Source: Symsagittifera roscoffensis
Taxonomy: Eukaryota; Xenacoelomorpha; Acoela; Convolutidae
Length of the DNA: 64,000 nt
Assembly: GCF_963678635.1 (NCBI RefSeq)
Contig: NC_087064.1
Location: forward strand, 45,059,346 to 45,123,345
Direction: 5' to 3'
Part shown: one piece after another, positions 1 through 11,553 of the stretch
Layout: each line of letters opens with the position of its first letter
Position numbering within the stretch: the stretch's first letter is position 1
Program-made: the position numbers and the translations under genes
Notes under the pieces: model-generated
Seen by the model: only the letters and a program-made list of their open reading frames with translations
What the model was told of the DNA's origin: nothing
Databases searched by the model: none

Positions 1-640
1 ATTTTCCCATTTTCTTCTTCCTCTTCCTGGGTGTCTACTTCATCACCTGTTACGCTCCAATTGTAAATTGAAGGAAGTTTCACAAGGTGTTCTTGACTCT
101 TTTCGAAAACTAGGATGACGTTGCCGCTTTCTCTGTCACCCATGCATAATGGTATTATCAGTAGGTGAACCTGCTGCTGCTGCTGGATTCTCAGTCGAGA
201 TGTCGGACAGTTCCGACATCTCCTCTCGATCAAGAGTCCCGTTCGAAGTGGCGAAATCGTGGCCTTGTTCTACGGGAGTAGATTCACTCGTCAACCTCCT
301 ATCACCATCTGCTTCCGTTCCTACTTACTGCTCACCCACGCGAGTCGCTCGCTACCGTATCCATTGTCTGACAACTGATATAAATAACACAACACGATAA
401 TGTCCAATAGTTTTAACTAACAAGTGACCCCCATTCTTACTATGTTATCACAGTACAGCTTGTATACAATTTAAGCACCACAATTGATTGTTGACTATTG
501 GATAAAAAGCTAGCACAGACTGATGCTGTCAATATATTTAGGAGATAGTGTAGTCAGTACCCAACCGAGAACAATTATTAAGGATATAAGACTTAAATTT
601 AAATATAATAAAAACAAAGTATGTGTATTGCAATTGCTCT
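1..640 (-). pseudogene. Gypsy gag 5' portion, old divergent copy, runs off the window
   Basis: This is the start of a gag gene whose remainder lies left of the window. Read on the minus strand, the first 100 bases encode an acidic run (VTGDEVDTQEEEEE) that matches the gag N-terminus of the better-kept copy near 45000-45046 (GTGDKVETQEEDE). DNA similarity to 44990-45940 continues through position 640, but with many substitutions and short indels, so this copy is much older than the others. The plus-strand reading frame at 149-400 is a shadow. It is part of the same minus-strand element as the leader and LTR at 708-4352. No open frame of useful length remains, so it is surely non-functional. 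Confidence 0.6.
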
Positions 641-684
641 GTGGCAATTTAGTAGTCAAATTAGTTTCTAAACAAAAGCTTTCC

Positions 685-707
685 CTGTTTAGTGTCGCAC
701 TAAACAG
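685..707 (-). other. Conserved 10-bp inverted repeat in the gag leader (old copy)
   Basis: CTGTTTAGTG and CACTAAACAG form perfect 10-bp arms around a 3-nt loop (TCG). The same hairpin with loop ACG occurs at 45942-45964 in the other lineage, although the surrounding DNA has diverged strongly. On the element's sense strand it lies upstream of gag. Retention of both arms suggests an RNA structure such as a packaging or dimerisation stem, which is an inference. Confidence 0.5.
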
Positions 708-3186
708 CCATACTGAAGGCAGTTTTTCTCTCAATTGGGCGATTATTGCACCCACCGAGCTCTGTGTTACCTATCTATCTTCGGAATGCTCGAGCTAGAC
801 CTACTTAAACTCTCAAGGCGACAACTCTTCAAAACAAACAATCTGGATTTCAATCCAAATAAATCAGTGTCGAGATCTCTTGTCGGTGATACCTAGAGTC
901 GCGAATCTCCGGGTTTAGACCTGTTTTGGTTTTGCTATGGTATTTTCAGTTTTTATTTAAAGGCAAGTTACCAGTGCACTCACTGGTTTCCGGTCTTTCT
1001 AGGTCTGCCCATTTCCTAATAGCTCAATAATATTTACTATGTATATTGTTTCCGTTTAGGTGCGTGTTAGGATCCCTACTATTGCGTTTGTAGAAAAAAC
1101 ATCTATTTCTCCAACTCCTCCGGATCGGCGTTCAGAGACCCCTCCGGATAGGCAAAAACAGGACCCCTCCGAATTGGGACCCCTCCGGATAGGCAAAAAC
1201 AGGACCCCTCCGAATTGGGACCCCTTCGGATTGGCAAAAACAGGACCCCACGGAATTGGGACTCATCCGTTTTGGTAAATTATGACCTGTCCGGAGTAGC
1301 AAAAACAGGAACCCTCCGAATTGTGACCCTTCCGGATTGGCAAAAACAGGACCCCTCCAAACTGGACATCTCCGGATTGGCAAAATATGAAACTTTCGGA
1401 TTGTTAAAAAATGATATCCCAGACCCTTCCGGTTACGGTCTCAGAGCCTATTACGCAAAATCAACTAACTTGGAAGGGTTTGTTCTGGCTTCAGGCCCAT
1501 CCAAATTGAAGCTAAGCTGCATATTTAAGAGTTTTCTTTAACTGTGAGACTCGACTGTCTTTTTCTAGGTTCCTAAACACTTTCCTATTGTCGAGAACAA
1601 CGTAAATGTGCTTTATTAGACCTGCTATCTTTTGGTAGGGGTATAAAGGCTTTCCCAAAAATTTTTTACAAAATGTGAAGGGTCTACCTCCAAGAAACGG
1701 TAGTCTTGCTAAAAATTATCTAAAAAAACTAATATGCCTACTTTCTTCAAAAAACAATTAGCTTTTGCTTAAACCTACTTAATTTTTGTTCTAATGGTAC
1801 CAAGATGAACTGGGTCGGTCCAGTTGTTCCAAAGTTATAAAGCAAAACGTCTTTTATGATAACTCAAAAAAACTTCAAACTTATATATTCCGCACAACTT
1901 TTTCCGCAATTCTTGTCTATTGACCTAAGAAATGTTGATCCGAGCTCAAAAGTCTTAGACTTTTCTAGTTCAATGCAAACAATCCAATCTAAAACATTTC
2001 AGTTGAAAAAATTTGTCAAAAACAATGCTACTTGAGCCCTCTGGATTGATGGATCCACTAAATCAAAAAGTTAAGTTCGATTTCACTGGGGCCAAGAAGT
2101 TTGTTGACAAACTGGTTTTAAAACCTGTCAATTCAATCGTGTATGCTGTCTGATCAATATTTTTATCGCCATAACTCAAAAATTTTTAAAAAAATTTCTT
2201 ATTTTGTGGCGTTTCGTTTTTTCAAAAATCACGAATGTTCGGAATTCGGCATCCAATTAGTTCCAACCACGTCCGAACTAAGACTAACCGGTTCCACTAG
2301 TTGTATTAGTGCAGTTACGGTGTACCCCATTTACTAAGCTCTTTTTCCAATTTCAAAAAATATCGATTCTCAAAAATCGCGTTTTGTGGGGGAACACAAT
2401 ATGGCTGTTTTGACACTAAAAACCGATCTGTTTGCGATCTGTTTCACTGACAAATGATGTAGTAATGTTCAGACAAACAGCATGAATAGTATTACTATTA
2501 ATATTACACCCCTCCGGGTCCGTTTTATATCCGAATTAAGGTTCTTAACCCGGAAATTCGCAACTCGGTGGATGGTCCCTACAGTGCAGTCATTGCCGAG
2601 TCTCCCACAGATTGATATCGTACTTTCTGTACCAAAAGGGATACAAAACGTGTCAGCGATACGCAACAGTCGATTGTTGTTGACCTTGAGACCCTTGCTA
2701 CCGCTCCTTGCTCTGCTTGCCGGATCAGTCTTCCGCTCTAATCCCGAGACCCTTCCGGATTGAGCGCAAGTTAGCATTAACATTCCTAAATACTCACACA
2801 ACCGTGCAGTGCAGGCACCAGAAAAGGGCAACAAATTTGATTGTAACAATCCTCCTTGATTAAACGCCTGTAACAACAATATAAACAGTTTTTGGTTTTC
2901 TTCGTTAGTTTTTTTTATATTTTTGTTTTTTCTTGGGTACTATACTACTCTTGTTTGGCGTCTTGTACCTTATTAAGTGTTTTTGGTCATATACCGCTAA
3001 GGGAACGACGAGACGGCTGATCCCACCACCAGTCACGGTACGTGAAGTTTCGGTCTCAACTGGTTAAAAAACTAAAACCAGGATTTCAGAAGGCTTCCGC
3101 GCTCCGAACCACCCTTCCGGCTCTCTGTTAAGGTTCTTGTTTAGAATACCCACTCGGCTCGGAGTGCTTGTTATTGAATCTGCAGA
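708..3186 (-). other. 5' leader of the old Gypsy copy, non-coding
   Basis: This stretch aligns block by block with the leader of the younger copies (for example 45965-48840), with heavy divergence. Shared landmarks are the GTTACCAGTG segment near 970, the CCTTCCGG minisatellite, the 'AGGGGTATAA' segment near 1640, and the 'GATATCGTACTTTCTGTACC' region near 2615. The short reading frames inside it, including the one at 2469-2879, recur in all copies only because the DNA does. They show no protein-like conservation and I do not call them genes. Confidence 0.6.
1095..1435. repeat. Degenerate CCTTCCGG minisatellite (old copy)
   Basis: About a dozen imperfect units of 22-25 bp follow the pattern ACCCCTCCGGATTGGCAAAA or ACCCCTCCGAATTGGG. 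The units correspond to the cleaner arrays at 29040, 34167, 39268 and 46370. Many units here carry CCCCTCCG rather than CCCTTCCG, so the array is old or belongs to a different subfamily. Confidence 0.8.
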
Positions 3187-3771
3187 TCATGAGGTTAGAA
3201 GAATTGCACCCAAGGAGTTATACCCAAAAGAATAACTCAGCTTCACATGCTTTTAATTGTCTCTACCAAAGCCAGTCCAATGTGTTGTCCATTGACATCG
3301 GGTCGACAAAGACGTTACTATCTTAAGCTATTGGCCAGATTGCACAATCTAATTTAATTTCAGCTAAAAATAGTGAGGTCAAGACCGGGTCTCAGTATCC
3401 CCAGACCACGAGCTAACTCCAAAAAACAGGGCTACTACATATTATCTTATCACGGTTGTTTTTGTTCAGTAGATACATGTCATCATCTCCATCGGAGATG
3501 GATTAACCCTTTCCCTCAACTCCTAGCTTCTCATTATCTGAAAACGAATTTAGATGTTATTAATTCAACTCAGGATACACCAGGAAGCTAAAAATTGTTT
3601 AAAATGAGTTCCAAGTCTCGTACCAAGACCCTTCCGGATTCTTGAATCCGCTCGAAGAGCTGTCTTGTTGTTGATCAGGAAGGGCTGTCTTGATCACTGA
3701 AGAGCTGTCCTGTTGTTTATTTTTTCGGTTTTTTCTTGGGTATTATACTACTCTTGTTTGGTGTCTTGTAT

Positions 3772-3814
3772 ATCTTTAAGTGTTTTTGGTCATATACCAA
3801 AAACACTTAAAGAT
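3772..3814. repeat. Perfect 18-bp fold-back palindrome
   Basis: ATCTTTAAGTGTTTTTGG (3772-3789) and its exact reverse complement (3797-3814) flank the 7-nt loop TCATATA. In other copies the left arm is normal leader sequence that continues 'GGTCATATACCACTC'. Here it turns back on itself instead, as expected of a snap-back template switch during DNA synthesis. Confidence 0.85.
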
Positions 3815-3836
3815 CTGCAGAATTGGATCTGCAGAC

Positions 3837-3990
3837 CCAATTCTATAGCAGAGATAGAATTGTCTATGTTGGATGTATTTTAAAGATTTTTGCACCCCCT
3901 ATGGCAGAGGATTGCACTCCTCAGAAGTGCAAAAGCTATTTTTGTTTTTGTAAAGTTTGTTGTGTCTGAGTATGATTCGTTCCGTTTTTC
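3837..3990 (-). mobile_element. 5'-truncated LINE tail inserted in the old LTR
   Basis: About 150 bp match the 3' end of the LINE-like element at about 4610-4756. Both contain AGAATTG(T/C)CTATGTTGGATG, then 'TTGCACTCCTCAGAAGTGCA', then 'GTGTCTGAGTATGATTCGTT', then TTTTTCGCTTAGA. On the minus strand it encodes the FALLRSA end of the RT protein. It splits the old LTR, whose sequence resumes right after 3990. This is typical of 5' truncation during LINE insertion. Confidence 0.7.
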
Positions 3991-4609
3991 GCTTAGAATT
4001 CTTGGGAACTACTCCGTAATGATTGTAGCTGCACAGTCGTTTTAATTCGGAATGATCTTCTACTTCGACAGTAAATCTATTTCTGCTGGTGGTCTTCTTC
4101 GCGTAAATTGTCGTTCTTTTTCCGACAAGCAAAATCGTTGTTCTGATTTTCACGCTATTTCAATATTCTTGAAAATTATAATGGTCACGTGTCTTTACTA
4201 TTGAATTTTTAAAATTTCACATGTCAGATAAAACCGACCTCTCCCAATAAGACCGTTAATTCTCTGAAACAGCCAATTCTTTCACTTAACTGCTCCGGAT
4301 AAAATTTCGGTTCTGCCATGCATTTTGGACCCCATTCTTTTCGAATGACACAGTATCTCAAAAAATGGAAGTTCCTAACCGTGTACTTGGGTGCTGTAAG
4401 ATTACTCTGAAGGATTGCCAATTTTGCCTTCTAGTATGGGTATTAGAAAAGGTATGTGAGACGTATGTGGAATGAGACGGTATGTGCACAGGTTGGACAG
4501 GGCCGTACCAACGCTATATAAGTACATCGGAAAAATTTTATGAATAAAACAAGTCGATATTAATTCATCAAGAGAATTGTGACTTAAAATCAACCCTCCT
4601 CGATTATAG

Positions 4610-6890
4610 CCTATATAGAATTGCCTATGTTGGATGGTTTAAAGATTTTTGCAGCCCCTAAGGCAGAGGGTTGCACTCCTCAGAAGTGCAAAACCTATTT
4701 TAGTTTTTATAAACTTTATTGTGTCTGAGTATGATTCGTTCCGTTTTTCGCTTAGATCTGTGCTAGTTTCTGGATGGTTTTTGTAGAGCCCAGTGCTGCT
4801 CCTCCGGTACACGCAAAAAATAGTGGAACAAAGCTGCTGTGTTCCACATCCAGAATTCTACATCAGATATAGTTTTAGGGCAGGATTTAGCATGGGGGTT
4901 GAAAGTTTTTACATCGAAAAAGGTTCGGCTGAATTGGCCTCCCCAGAGTCCATTTGCCTTGATGTCAAGTTGAGCGTTATCTTCAGTAGTGGTTGTTTTG
5001 TTGTGAAAGCTTTCGCTTTCCAACGATTGATGTTTCGGCTCTAATTCAACATCTTAGCATACTTCGTCCAGGAGTGTCGCAAAGGTATCGCGAATTTCAT
5101 TATGTCTTAGGTGAATGTATACACCTTTGGGAAATTGTAGAGTGTGGGTCAGTGTGAAAGGTTGTCCAATTGGGCGTGTATGTGGGGTGTTTGGTGGTTC
5201 CCATCCATATCTCAGACGTAATTCATCTTTAAACTCTTTCAACTGATTTGTTGAGGTAAAATTGTATTTTTTAAGGGTAGCACGCTTAGCCAACTCGATG
5301 CTCCTTTCTGAGGTTAAAATTGTTGTCAAACTTTTTTTCTGATGAGCAATTTTCCATGATTTTAGCCTTTTTTGAGAGTGTGTCTGTCTCTCAGTTTTGA
5401 TTTTTCTATTTATCAGAGTTTGTTCCGTTTCAGCTAATTCTGGATCACTGTTTTCTAACGGATCACAAGTGGCTTGTGACCTTCATAACTTCTGTAAAGG
5501 TCCGTGTTACTGAGGAGGTCTATTACTCTCATTCTTAGTGGTAGTGCAAAAAGGTTGCGATTTTCATCGGTTATAATATTTTTACCATTAATGCTAGGAA
5601 GTACCTGCTGTCTGACGTTTTTCTCAATTTCATCCATTTTCTTAAACGCTTCCGATGCTGTTCTGGTTGAAAAGCTGAATTTGTTTTGAACTCCTTTTGT
5701 GTAGCAGGAGTACGCATTTTGCGGTGATGTTTTAGCTATTTTGGAAAGCTTTTCAGTTAGGGTAGCTGTCTTTTCAATTTCGCTTTCCATGTTCTTGTCG
5801 CATGCTGATGACGTTCCTATAACCGACCCAAGGACTTTAAAACCGTTTACCATTGAAATATTTGTGCCTTCTAATACTTTTATGGCGCTGTCATGGCAGT
5901 TTTCCTTTGCTATGAGTTGACTTCAAATTGTATCCGAAAGCCTTTCCGTGCACATCCAGGCTGTCCAGTATTGCGCGGAGACTCCTAAGATCACCTGCAG
6001 CGCTTCCATCATCTGCGTACCGTTTTTGGGTGACATTTGGTTTTTGCAGGCGCTCAATCAGTGGGATTATCCCAGCTCCATACACAGCCATTGCGTTGTC
6101 CATGAGTTGGCCAGCGCATGATGTAGTGCCGGACAAAAGATGTTTTTTACATTTTTTACAGCAAGTTCTCTATTGAGCGAGTTGAAGGCATTTTCTTCAT
6201 CAATAAGAAGTATGGCGTCCGTTTCCGGTTTGTCAAACTCGTTACTCAAGCTGTTGATAGCATATTCGATTCCACACTTCTGGCCTAAGCAGAGTTGGAA
6301 AATTTTTCCAAAAATTTGCAAGGTCTCATTTTATACATTGATTGATTGTTTTGCCAATTATTCTTCTCAGAACTTCACCTATACTAATGGGCCGTACACC
6401 TGGATTTTTGTCCGGAGGTATCAGGTGATAAGGGTTGTATGCCGTTAGGTTTTCATGGGGGAGAACTTTACTTGCTATTGTATTGGATAGTTTAGCAATT
6501 GTTTTGCAAAGCTCAATGGATGTCTGGTTGAAGTGAGCTAATATCCTTCTCCATTCGCACGCATCTAGACCTGAGGGACCGTGGTTTCCGAGCATTTTTA
6601 GGGTTGTTTTATGATCTGTCTTGGCGTTTATTTTTTTCGAATAAAGAGGGGTGGTATGGCATTGTGTCTTCACTTACTTCAATTATATAGTTAGTGTTCG
6701 CTGTTTTTTTTTCAGGATACTAAGGACTGTTTTTCCTTCAATGACTTCGTTTAGGGGAAGTACTCCTTTTGTTTTCTTGTCTGAAAGGCAGCAAATGGCG
6801 GCAGATATTTTGCCTGTACTCATTAGTTTATCGAATTGCTTAACTGCCTCATTTACTTCGGACTTCTTCTGTTTCGGATGTCTAATTTGA
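4610..6890 (-). pseudogene. LINE-like reverse transcriptase protein, frameshifted
   Basis: This is the main enzyme of a non-LTR-type retroelement, which copies element RNA into DNA. Minus-strand fragments read in protein order down the coordinates. 6890-6326 holds the pre-RT region (FDKLMSTGKISAA, then GPSGLDACEWRRI) and the RT entry motif NPGVRPISIGEVLRRIIGK. 6321-6067 holds LLIDEENAFNSLNRE, with the motif A aspartate. 6136-5891 holds the catalytic YADD at 6019-6008. 5853-5455 holds a helical thumb-like segment. 5329-5054 holds LRYGW..PNTP and HLRHNEIRDTFA. 5023-4763 holds LDIKANGLWGG and FFDVKTFNPHA. About 4730-4640 holds the FALLRSA end. Consecutive fragments change frame or are separated by stops, so the gene is dead. 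The domain order matches RT proteins I know from cnidarians and other invertebrates. The exact LINE clade is not assigned. Confidence 0.8.
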
Positions 6891-6999
6891 TGAGCTTTCG
6901 CTTCACTGAAAAGTTCGTCTAATAGGCCTTGCTTTCATAAAATTATGCGGTGGCTCAGAGGTTTGGAATTTGATCTGTTTGTTTCTGATTTAGTTTTGG

Positions 7000-7649
7000 G
7001 GAGCAACAGATGTGGATGAATCATTGCGGGTTTTATTGCGACGTTGGAATTTGGTGTTTCTTCTACTAATTACAACAGCTGCTAGTTCAGTAATTCTTTG
7101 AATTGGAAACCGGGCTTGTTCTTGCTTAGAACTATGAGCGACATTTTTATATATGTCGTTCATTTTAATGTCAAGTTCTTGGTCAAGTATCCAGGTGTTG
7201 TCAAGTATCCAGGTGTTGATGGGGGCTGTAGTGATTGCTGGGGGGCAATGGATAAGATTGTGTTGCGTTGGGCAGTAAGTTTGTTTCAGGTGTCGCCGGT
7301 GATGTTTCTTTTTGAGTTGTGATGGGGGCTGTGCTTGTTGGTCTTTTGGTGGAGTTGCGCCTTTTTGCAAAATTCTTGGGGGTGTTTTTATGCAGGAGAA
7401 CCCATCGTAATAAAATTTGCTGCTCTGTAGCCCGCTACATGAGACATGGATGTAAGCTTTGCTAATGACACACCGTATGCCTCCTTTTCGGAGGTGGCGT
7501 TTGTAAATATGGCAGTGCGTTTGATCAGCCGTAGGTTGGCAGCGAGGAGGGTAAATTTTTGGTGGATTTATACAAGTTAGCTGAGCGAGCTTTAAATTGA
7601 AACTTTTTTTTACCATAAAAAGAAAAATGAATACCATATTTAAAAACAT
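7000..7649 (-). pseudogene. PHD-type zinc-finger segment of the LINE-like element
   Basis: The minus-strand frame of about 219 codons contains a cysteine/histidine pattern of PHD type near residues 46-75 (CHIYKRHLRKGGIRCV, then HVSCSG). Some expected cysteines are replaced: CxxC appears as CHIY and CVIS. The second half is rich in lysine, proline and threonine, a linker-like composition. PHD fingers ahead of the RT are known in several LINE families, where they are thought to act in RNA or chromatin binding. It lies directly upstream of the RT fragments on the same strand, so it is probably the N-terminal part of the same element. The missing cysteines imply a decayed finger. Confidence 0.5.
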
Positions 7650-8096
7650 AATATCACTAAAGTTAACGTTTGGATTGGGGAAAACAATCGGATTCTTGAA
7701 TGGTAAAATGTTTTAATCAGGCGAAACCAAGAGTTATTTAGAGCACCAAGTTTTCTGTTTATGAAGTGATTATTTGCAAAGAGGATGATTTTGGGGATAA
7801 TAAGCACATTTGGGTTAAACTTATGAATTATCAATTTTTTTAAGAATCTCCAATCTTTAGCAAAATCTGAAACTATAGATGAGTTATCATTAAATCCGGC
7901 TACTATAGTAACACAGTTCAGTTTCTGCGGGGGGATGTGCAAGACAGTAGCGGCAAGGTCGTCTAGCTTTACACCTCTGTACGAGTAAACTGTGGCTCTG
8001 ACATCTTTGGGGCTGCAGTACTTGGTCCTTTAGGTTCCTATTACCAGTTTCCTGCTCCACTTGGGTAGCGACTTCGGCCTGTACTTCGACATTCAC
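7640..8096 (-). pseudogene. Possible SGNH-like N-terminal ORF of the LINE-like element
   Basis: Two overlapping minus-strand frames run together. The first (8096-7890) is polar and rich in glutamine. The second (7942-7640) contains VTIVAGFNDNSS, which resembles block III (GxND) of SGNH hydrolases, followed by a hydrophobic strand (NVLIIPKI). Esterase/SGNH domains are established in ORF1 proteins of CR1-type LINEs, so the position upstream of the PHD and RT parts is sensible. I see neither a clear GDS block nor a DxxH block, so the call rests on one motif and on context. Confidence 0.35.
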
Positions 8097-8099
8097 TAA

Positions 8100-8940
8100 A
8101 CAGCGTACAAGAGAGGCAAAACAAGAGAAAGAATAAATTGTAAATTGGATTGAGAGAAATGGATTTTAAAAACAACTATCAAAAAAGAAATGAAAGCGAT
8201 TACAACCTGGTTTTTTACGTGTGGAGATTCCGGCGGTGATATCAGGGTAGAGGGGAGTAACGTGGCTTGACGAGCTTGTCTCTAAAATCCCGTACCGTGC
8301 CTTTTTCTTACAAGCATACCGTTATAAGCGTATCATATCACATGAAACTAATAAGTTTATCACAACAATTAGGCAAATTGCGTTAAAAAACAATTACAAT
8401 AAGTATTTTTATACCATATACAATATTTAAGTGAAAAGAATACAATATGCATTGCAAATTCAACAAACTAAATTTATAGTCGAGTTTCCAGTTTTGAGTA
8501 ACCAATATTGCATCAATTTCTTCAAGTAGATCAGGTTTAAGTCGTTAAAAGCGCATCCAGCTACACTTGAAAACTTTACCGGGAAGTTTCAGATCGAGGT
8601 TGACAGTACAAATTCCGAGCCCGTTTAATTGTCCATTTCGATCGACCTAGGATTTTTCGCACGAATTTCACTCTCATTGTCACCAGGATCAGTCCTCTCG
8701 ATACACTCTTCACAAACTCCTGCAGTAAAAGCTTCTCACATACCTTCGGAAGAGCCGAAAGAAGTTCGGCCTCTGCTTGGACAAGAACTTCAGAAGAACC
8801 TTTCTCAAGCCCAGAAATCAGTTAGATGAAACAAAATGTATGTATTTAATAAGTTTATTACAACAATTAGGCTAAAACTGAGATGAAATCTAGATGAAAC
8901 AAATTGTATCTAATTAATAAGTTTATCACAACATTTAGGC
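8100..8940. other. Non-coding AT-rich spacer
   Basis: I see no protein-like frame. A 25-30 bp phrase, 'ATAAGTTTATCACAACAATT' followed by AGGC, recurs near 8350, 8845 and 8915. This suggests small local duplications or the 5' UTR of the neighbouring LINE-like element. The 66-codon plus-strand frame at 8629-8829 has no recognisable features. Confidence 0.5.
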
Positions 8941-9685
8941 TAAATATGAGTACTCAAATCATTGTAGTTTTTGAGATATAAGATGTTTTTTCATTTCCTT
9001 TTTAATTTTTAAGAAAATTTTAATTTTAAAAAATTAAGAAATTCCCAACCTTGTAGCTTTGTACTGTGAAAGTACCTTCAGGAGTTTCAATATACAATTC
9101 TTGCATCCAAATGCGACTTCTCAAATGCTCTTAAATTCCGAGATGTGACGTTTGTTTTGTCTTTTTTTCAATTGTTCACATAACTTAGTTATCAAAATTT
9201 TGACAAAAATTGAAGTTCCTCTTGCTGTAGTGAGGCTCTTTCAGGTTACTCCCAGGGGTTGTGAGTTTTGCCTCCAAATAAGACTGCTCAAATCTTGGCA
9301 GTTTTTAGGAGATATAAAGTTCTTTAAGATCTCTCCAAAAAATATCAGAAAGTTTTTATTTGGACTCGAAGTTTGAAAATTCTAACTGTTTCTATGGGTG
9401 GGGGGTGTCAAAGTATTCTCAGGGTTGTCGAATGTTGCCTCAAACATGACTGCTCAAATCTATGTAGTTTTCCAAAAATGACATTTATTGTGATAAAAAA
9501 ATTACATTTTAAATTTTAATTTTGATTGACTAACACTGTATTTGGACGCTGTTCACAAAGTGCTCTCAAGGTTTGCGAATCTTGTTTTTAAATTTTTAAA
9601 TTGAACTGCTCCAAGTTTTGTTGCTTTCATGATATGATTTTTTTATGGTTTTTTTCCAAAAAATATCAGAAAGTTTCAACGAAGG
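8940..9685. repeat. Diverged tandem repeats, period about 150-180 bp
   Basis: A phrase of the form 'tactc(c)cagg..ttg.gaatgttgcct..aaa..actgctcaaatct.t..agttttt' appears about four times, with the CTCAAAT or CTCCAAG word near 8954/9120, 9290, 9453 and 9607. 'AAAAATATCAGAAAGTTT' also occurs twice (9340 and 9658). The copies are only roughly alike. The 74-codon frame at 9152-9376 sits on this repeat and is not a gene. Confidence 0.5.
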
Positions 9686-10602
9686 TGTAACATTCGCCCG
9701 GATGTACATTTCGACGGAAAAGAAGCTAGGTTGTAAAACGACTGGCTAGCGTCTAAACACAGCTCTACATGCTTTTAACCGTCTCTACTAAAGCCAGCTC
9801 TTTGTGTGGTCCTTTTAACATCGGGTCGCCAAACGTAAAATTGTTACTGTTTTGGGCTTCGATCAGAACAGTCAGATAACTTAGTTAGATGCAAAAATAG
9901 TTAGCTCATGGCTGGGTCTCAGTATCCCCAGACCTTGAGGTCACTCCTAAAAACGGGGCTACTACTTATTCATTATATTACGAGTTTTTTTTGTTCAGTA
10001 GATAAAAATCATCAATCCCATCGGAGATGGATCAACCCCTCCCTCAATTTCTAGCTTCTCATTGTCTGAAAACGAATTTAGATGTTATTAATTAAAATCA
10101 GAACATTCTTGTGAGCTATAACTTGTTAAAATAAAGTTCAAGTTCTCTTGCCGAGACCTTTCCGGATTCTGGAATCCGGACAAAGAACAGTCTTATCTTC
10201 TTTTCGGAAGGCTGGTCACGTCATCTTCATCCCAACAATTTTCCTGGCTCTCGGGAATTGCTTTGTAACGATTGTAGCTGCAAAATCGTTACAACTCGGA
10301 ATGGTCTTCCAACAATAATCTCAATTGCAATTTCAATTTTTATCGTTTTTCATTTTCAACGAATATTGTTGTTCTGTTCTTCTCATTTTCAGTTGTCGCA
10401 AAATTTTAGGGTCATGACGTGTCTATAAGTTGGAACGAATTTTTAAAATTCATTACGTCACGCCAACTTCACCATTACCGATTCTTTAAATCATCAGATT
10501 AATACTGCTAATCTGCTAAGACTGCCAATTTTCCCAGTTTACGGTCACTTCAAAAATTCGAAGTCGCCATGAATTTTGACGACTTTTTGGTCAAATGTCA
10601 CA
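9686..10602 (-). mobile_element. Intact-looking 917-bp Gypsy LTR (3' LTR of the large element)
   Basis: The block begins TGTAACATTCGCCCGG and ends GGTCAAATGTCACA, so it has the TGT...ACA ends of a retrotransposon LTR with a short inverted repeat (TGTRACATT). It is colinear with the LTR pieces at 3187-4352, 41630-42180, 48870-49455, 50850-51400, 52802-53355 and 53866-55796. The minus-strand pol, gag and ORF3 all lie at higher coordinates, so this is the downstream LTR. The adjoining polypurine tract supports that. The flanking bases (GAAGG before, TACTC after) are not a target-site duplication of a solo LTR. Confidence 0.8.
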
Positions 10603-10612
10603 TACTCCCCGG
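10603..10612 (-). promoter_or_regulatory. Polypurine tract, primer for plus-strand DNA synthesis
   Basis: On the minus strand the bases directly before the LTR read CCGGGGAGTA, a short purine-rich run abutting TGTGACATT. Gypsy elements start plus-strand DNA at such a tract just upstream of the 3' LTR. Position and composition fit, although the tract is short. Confidence 0.5.
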
Positions 10613-11553
10613 ACAGCCCGGTCAACGTCCTCATTGAATCACGAAGTATTCATCAAAATGGTATAGTGCCATCGAACAGTTTTTACAATATGCATGAAAT
10701 CACTTTTATCCACATCAAATCGACTCACCGCAGAATATAAATGGCATTATACTACACTGATATAGCCTTCCAAGATCTTTCACTAAACTGCACTTTTAAG
10801 GATATGACTTGAGATAAAACTTTTTTTCTGATTTTTAATGCCAATGACTCAATATAAAACGTTTTCTTCTAGGTTTAAAAAGTGTTGAGACACAGGACGG
10901 TCCTGCCAACCAACCAACTCAAATAAAATGTCCTATTCTGCCTCTTCCCTTGGAAAGATTAGTTGTTATTGGTCCTGAATATTGAAAGTAAGGAACTTGG
11001 TGGCTAGTAGGAACAATGAAATAATCTCCTTTTCAAGAGATTACCCAAGCAATTGATATCACCACAAAGTGATCAGTCACCTTAGTTGGTTAAAAACAGT
11101 CATGCAGGCTAGAATTTTTAAAATACTCTTCACTCAAGCCTCTCTAGACAAATAATAAGTGTCTCTAAAGCCACTAACTAAAATTACAACGCAAATTTAT
11201 GCATGGAACAAATTCTTAGCTTCAAAAATCAACTAAAACTTTCTTTCATTCAGTTTCAACTGCATTCTTAGTTGCTTAGTTTCTCATTTGAGTTTTTCTT
11301 ACATAAACAATTCTGAGTTTTAGCGTTTTCTCCTTCATTGCTCCTTTGTTCACTTCTTTCTTTTCTTCTTCGTTTTTGTTGTTAAGAAGTTATAAAACTT
11401 CCAAATTCTTCTAATCATTTTCTTTTTTGCATATTGTTTTTCGGCTATTTGTCAATGCTCCATCTCCGCCTCCTGCGACCTTGACTCCGCACTTTCAGTT
11501 TCAGTGTCTTGCAACACGTCGGTGGCTATTCTGACGCTTTTGGAGGCAGTCCT
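10613..11553 (-). other. 3' untranslated region between ORF3 and the 3' LTR
   Basis: No coding signal was seen on either strand. The stretch is AT-rich. It is probably the 3' untranslated part of the element, since ORF3 fragments end at about 11554 and the polypurine tract begins at 10612. Confidence 0.45.

Larger units (their letters stand above)
3187..4352 (-). mobile_element. Old Gypsy LTR, interrupted
   Basis: From about 3235 this matches the intact LTR at 9686-10602 ('GTCTCTACCAAAGCCAG', 'ACATCGGGTCGACAAA', 'GGGTCTCAGTATCCCCAGAC', 'CATCGGAGATGGAT'). It resumes at about 3990 ('GATTGTAGCTGCACAGTCGT') and finishes with TTCGAATGACACA at 4352, the family's LTR end. The middle (about 3714-3990) is occupied by a misplaced piece of leader, an 18-bp fold-back and a LINE tail. 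The start is too degraded to place exactly. In the minus-strand element it is the 5' LTR. Confidence 0.65.

Noticed and set aside
1095-1435. CRISPR-like repeat array
   Set aside because: Short units with no unique spacers of constant size and a eukaryotic retroelement context; it is a minisatellite.
9686-10602. Solo LTR
   Set aside because: The flanks do not match as a target-site duplication, and a polypurine tract and element coding DNA adjoin it on the expected side.
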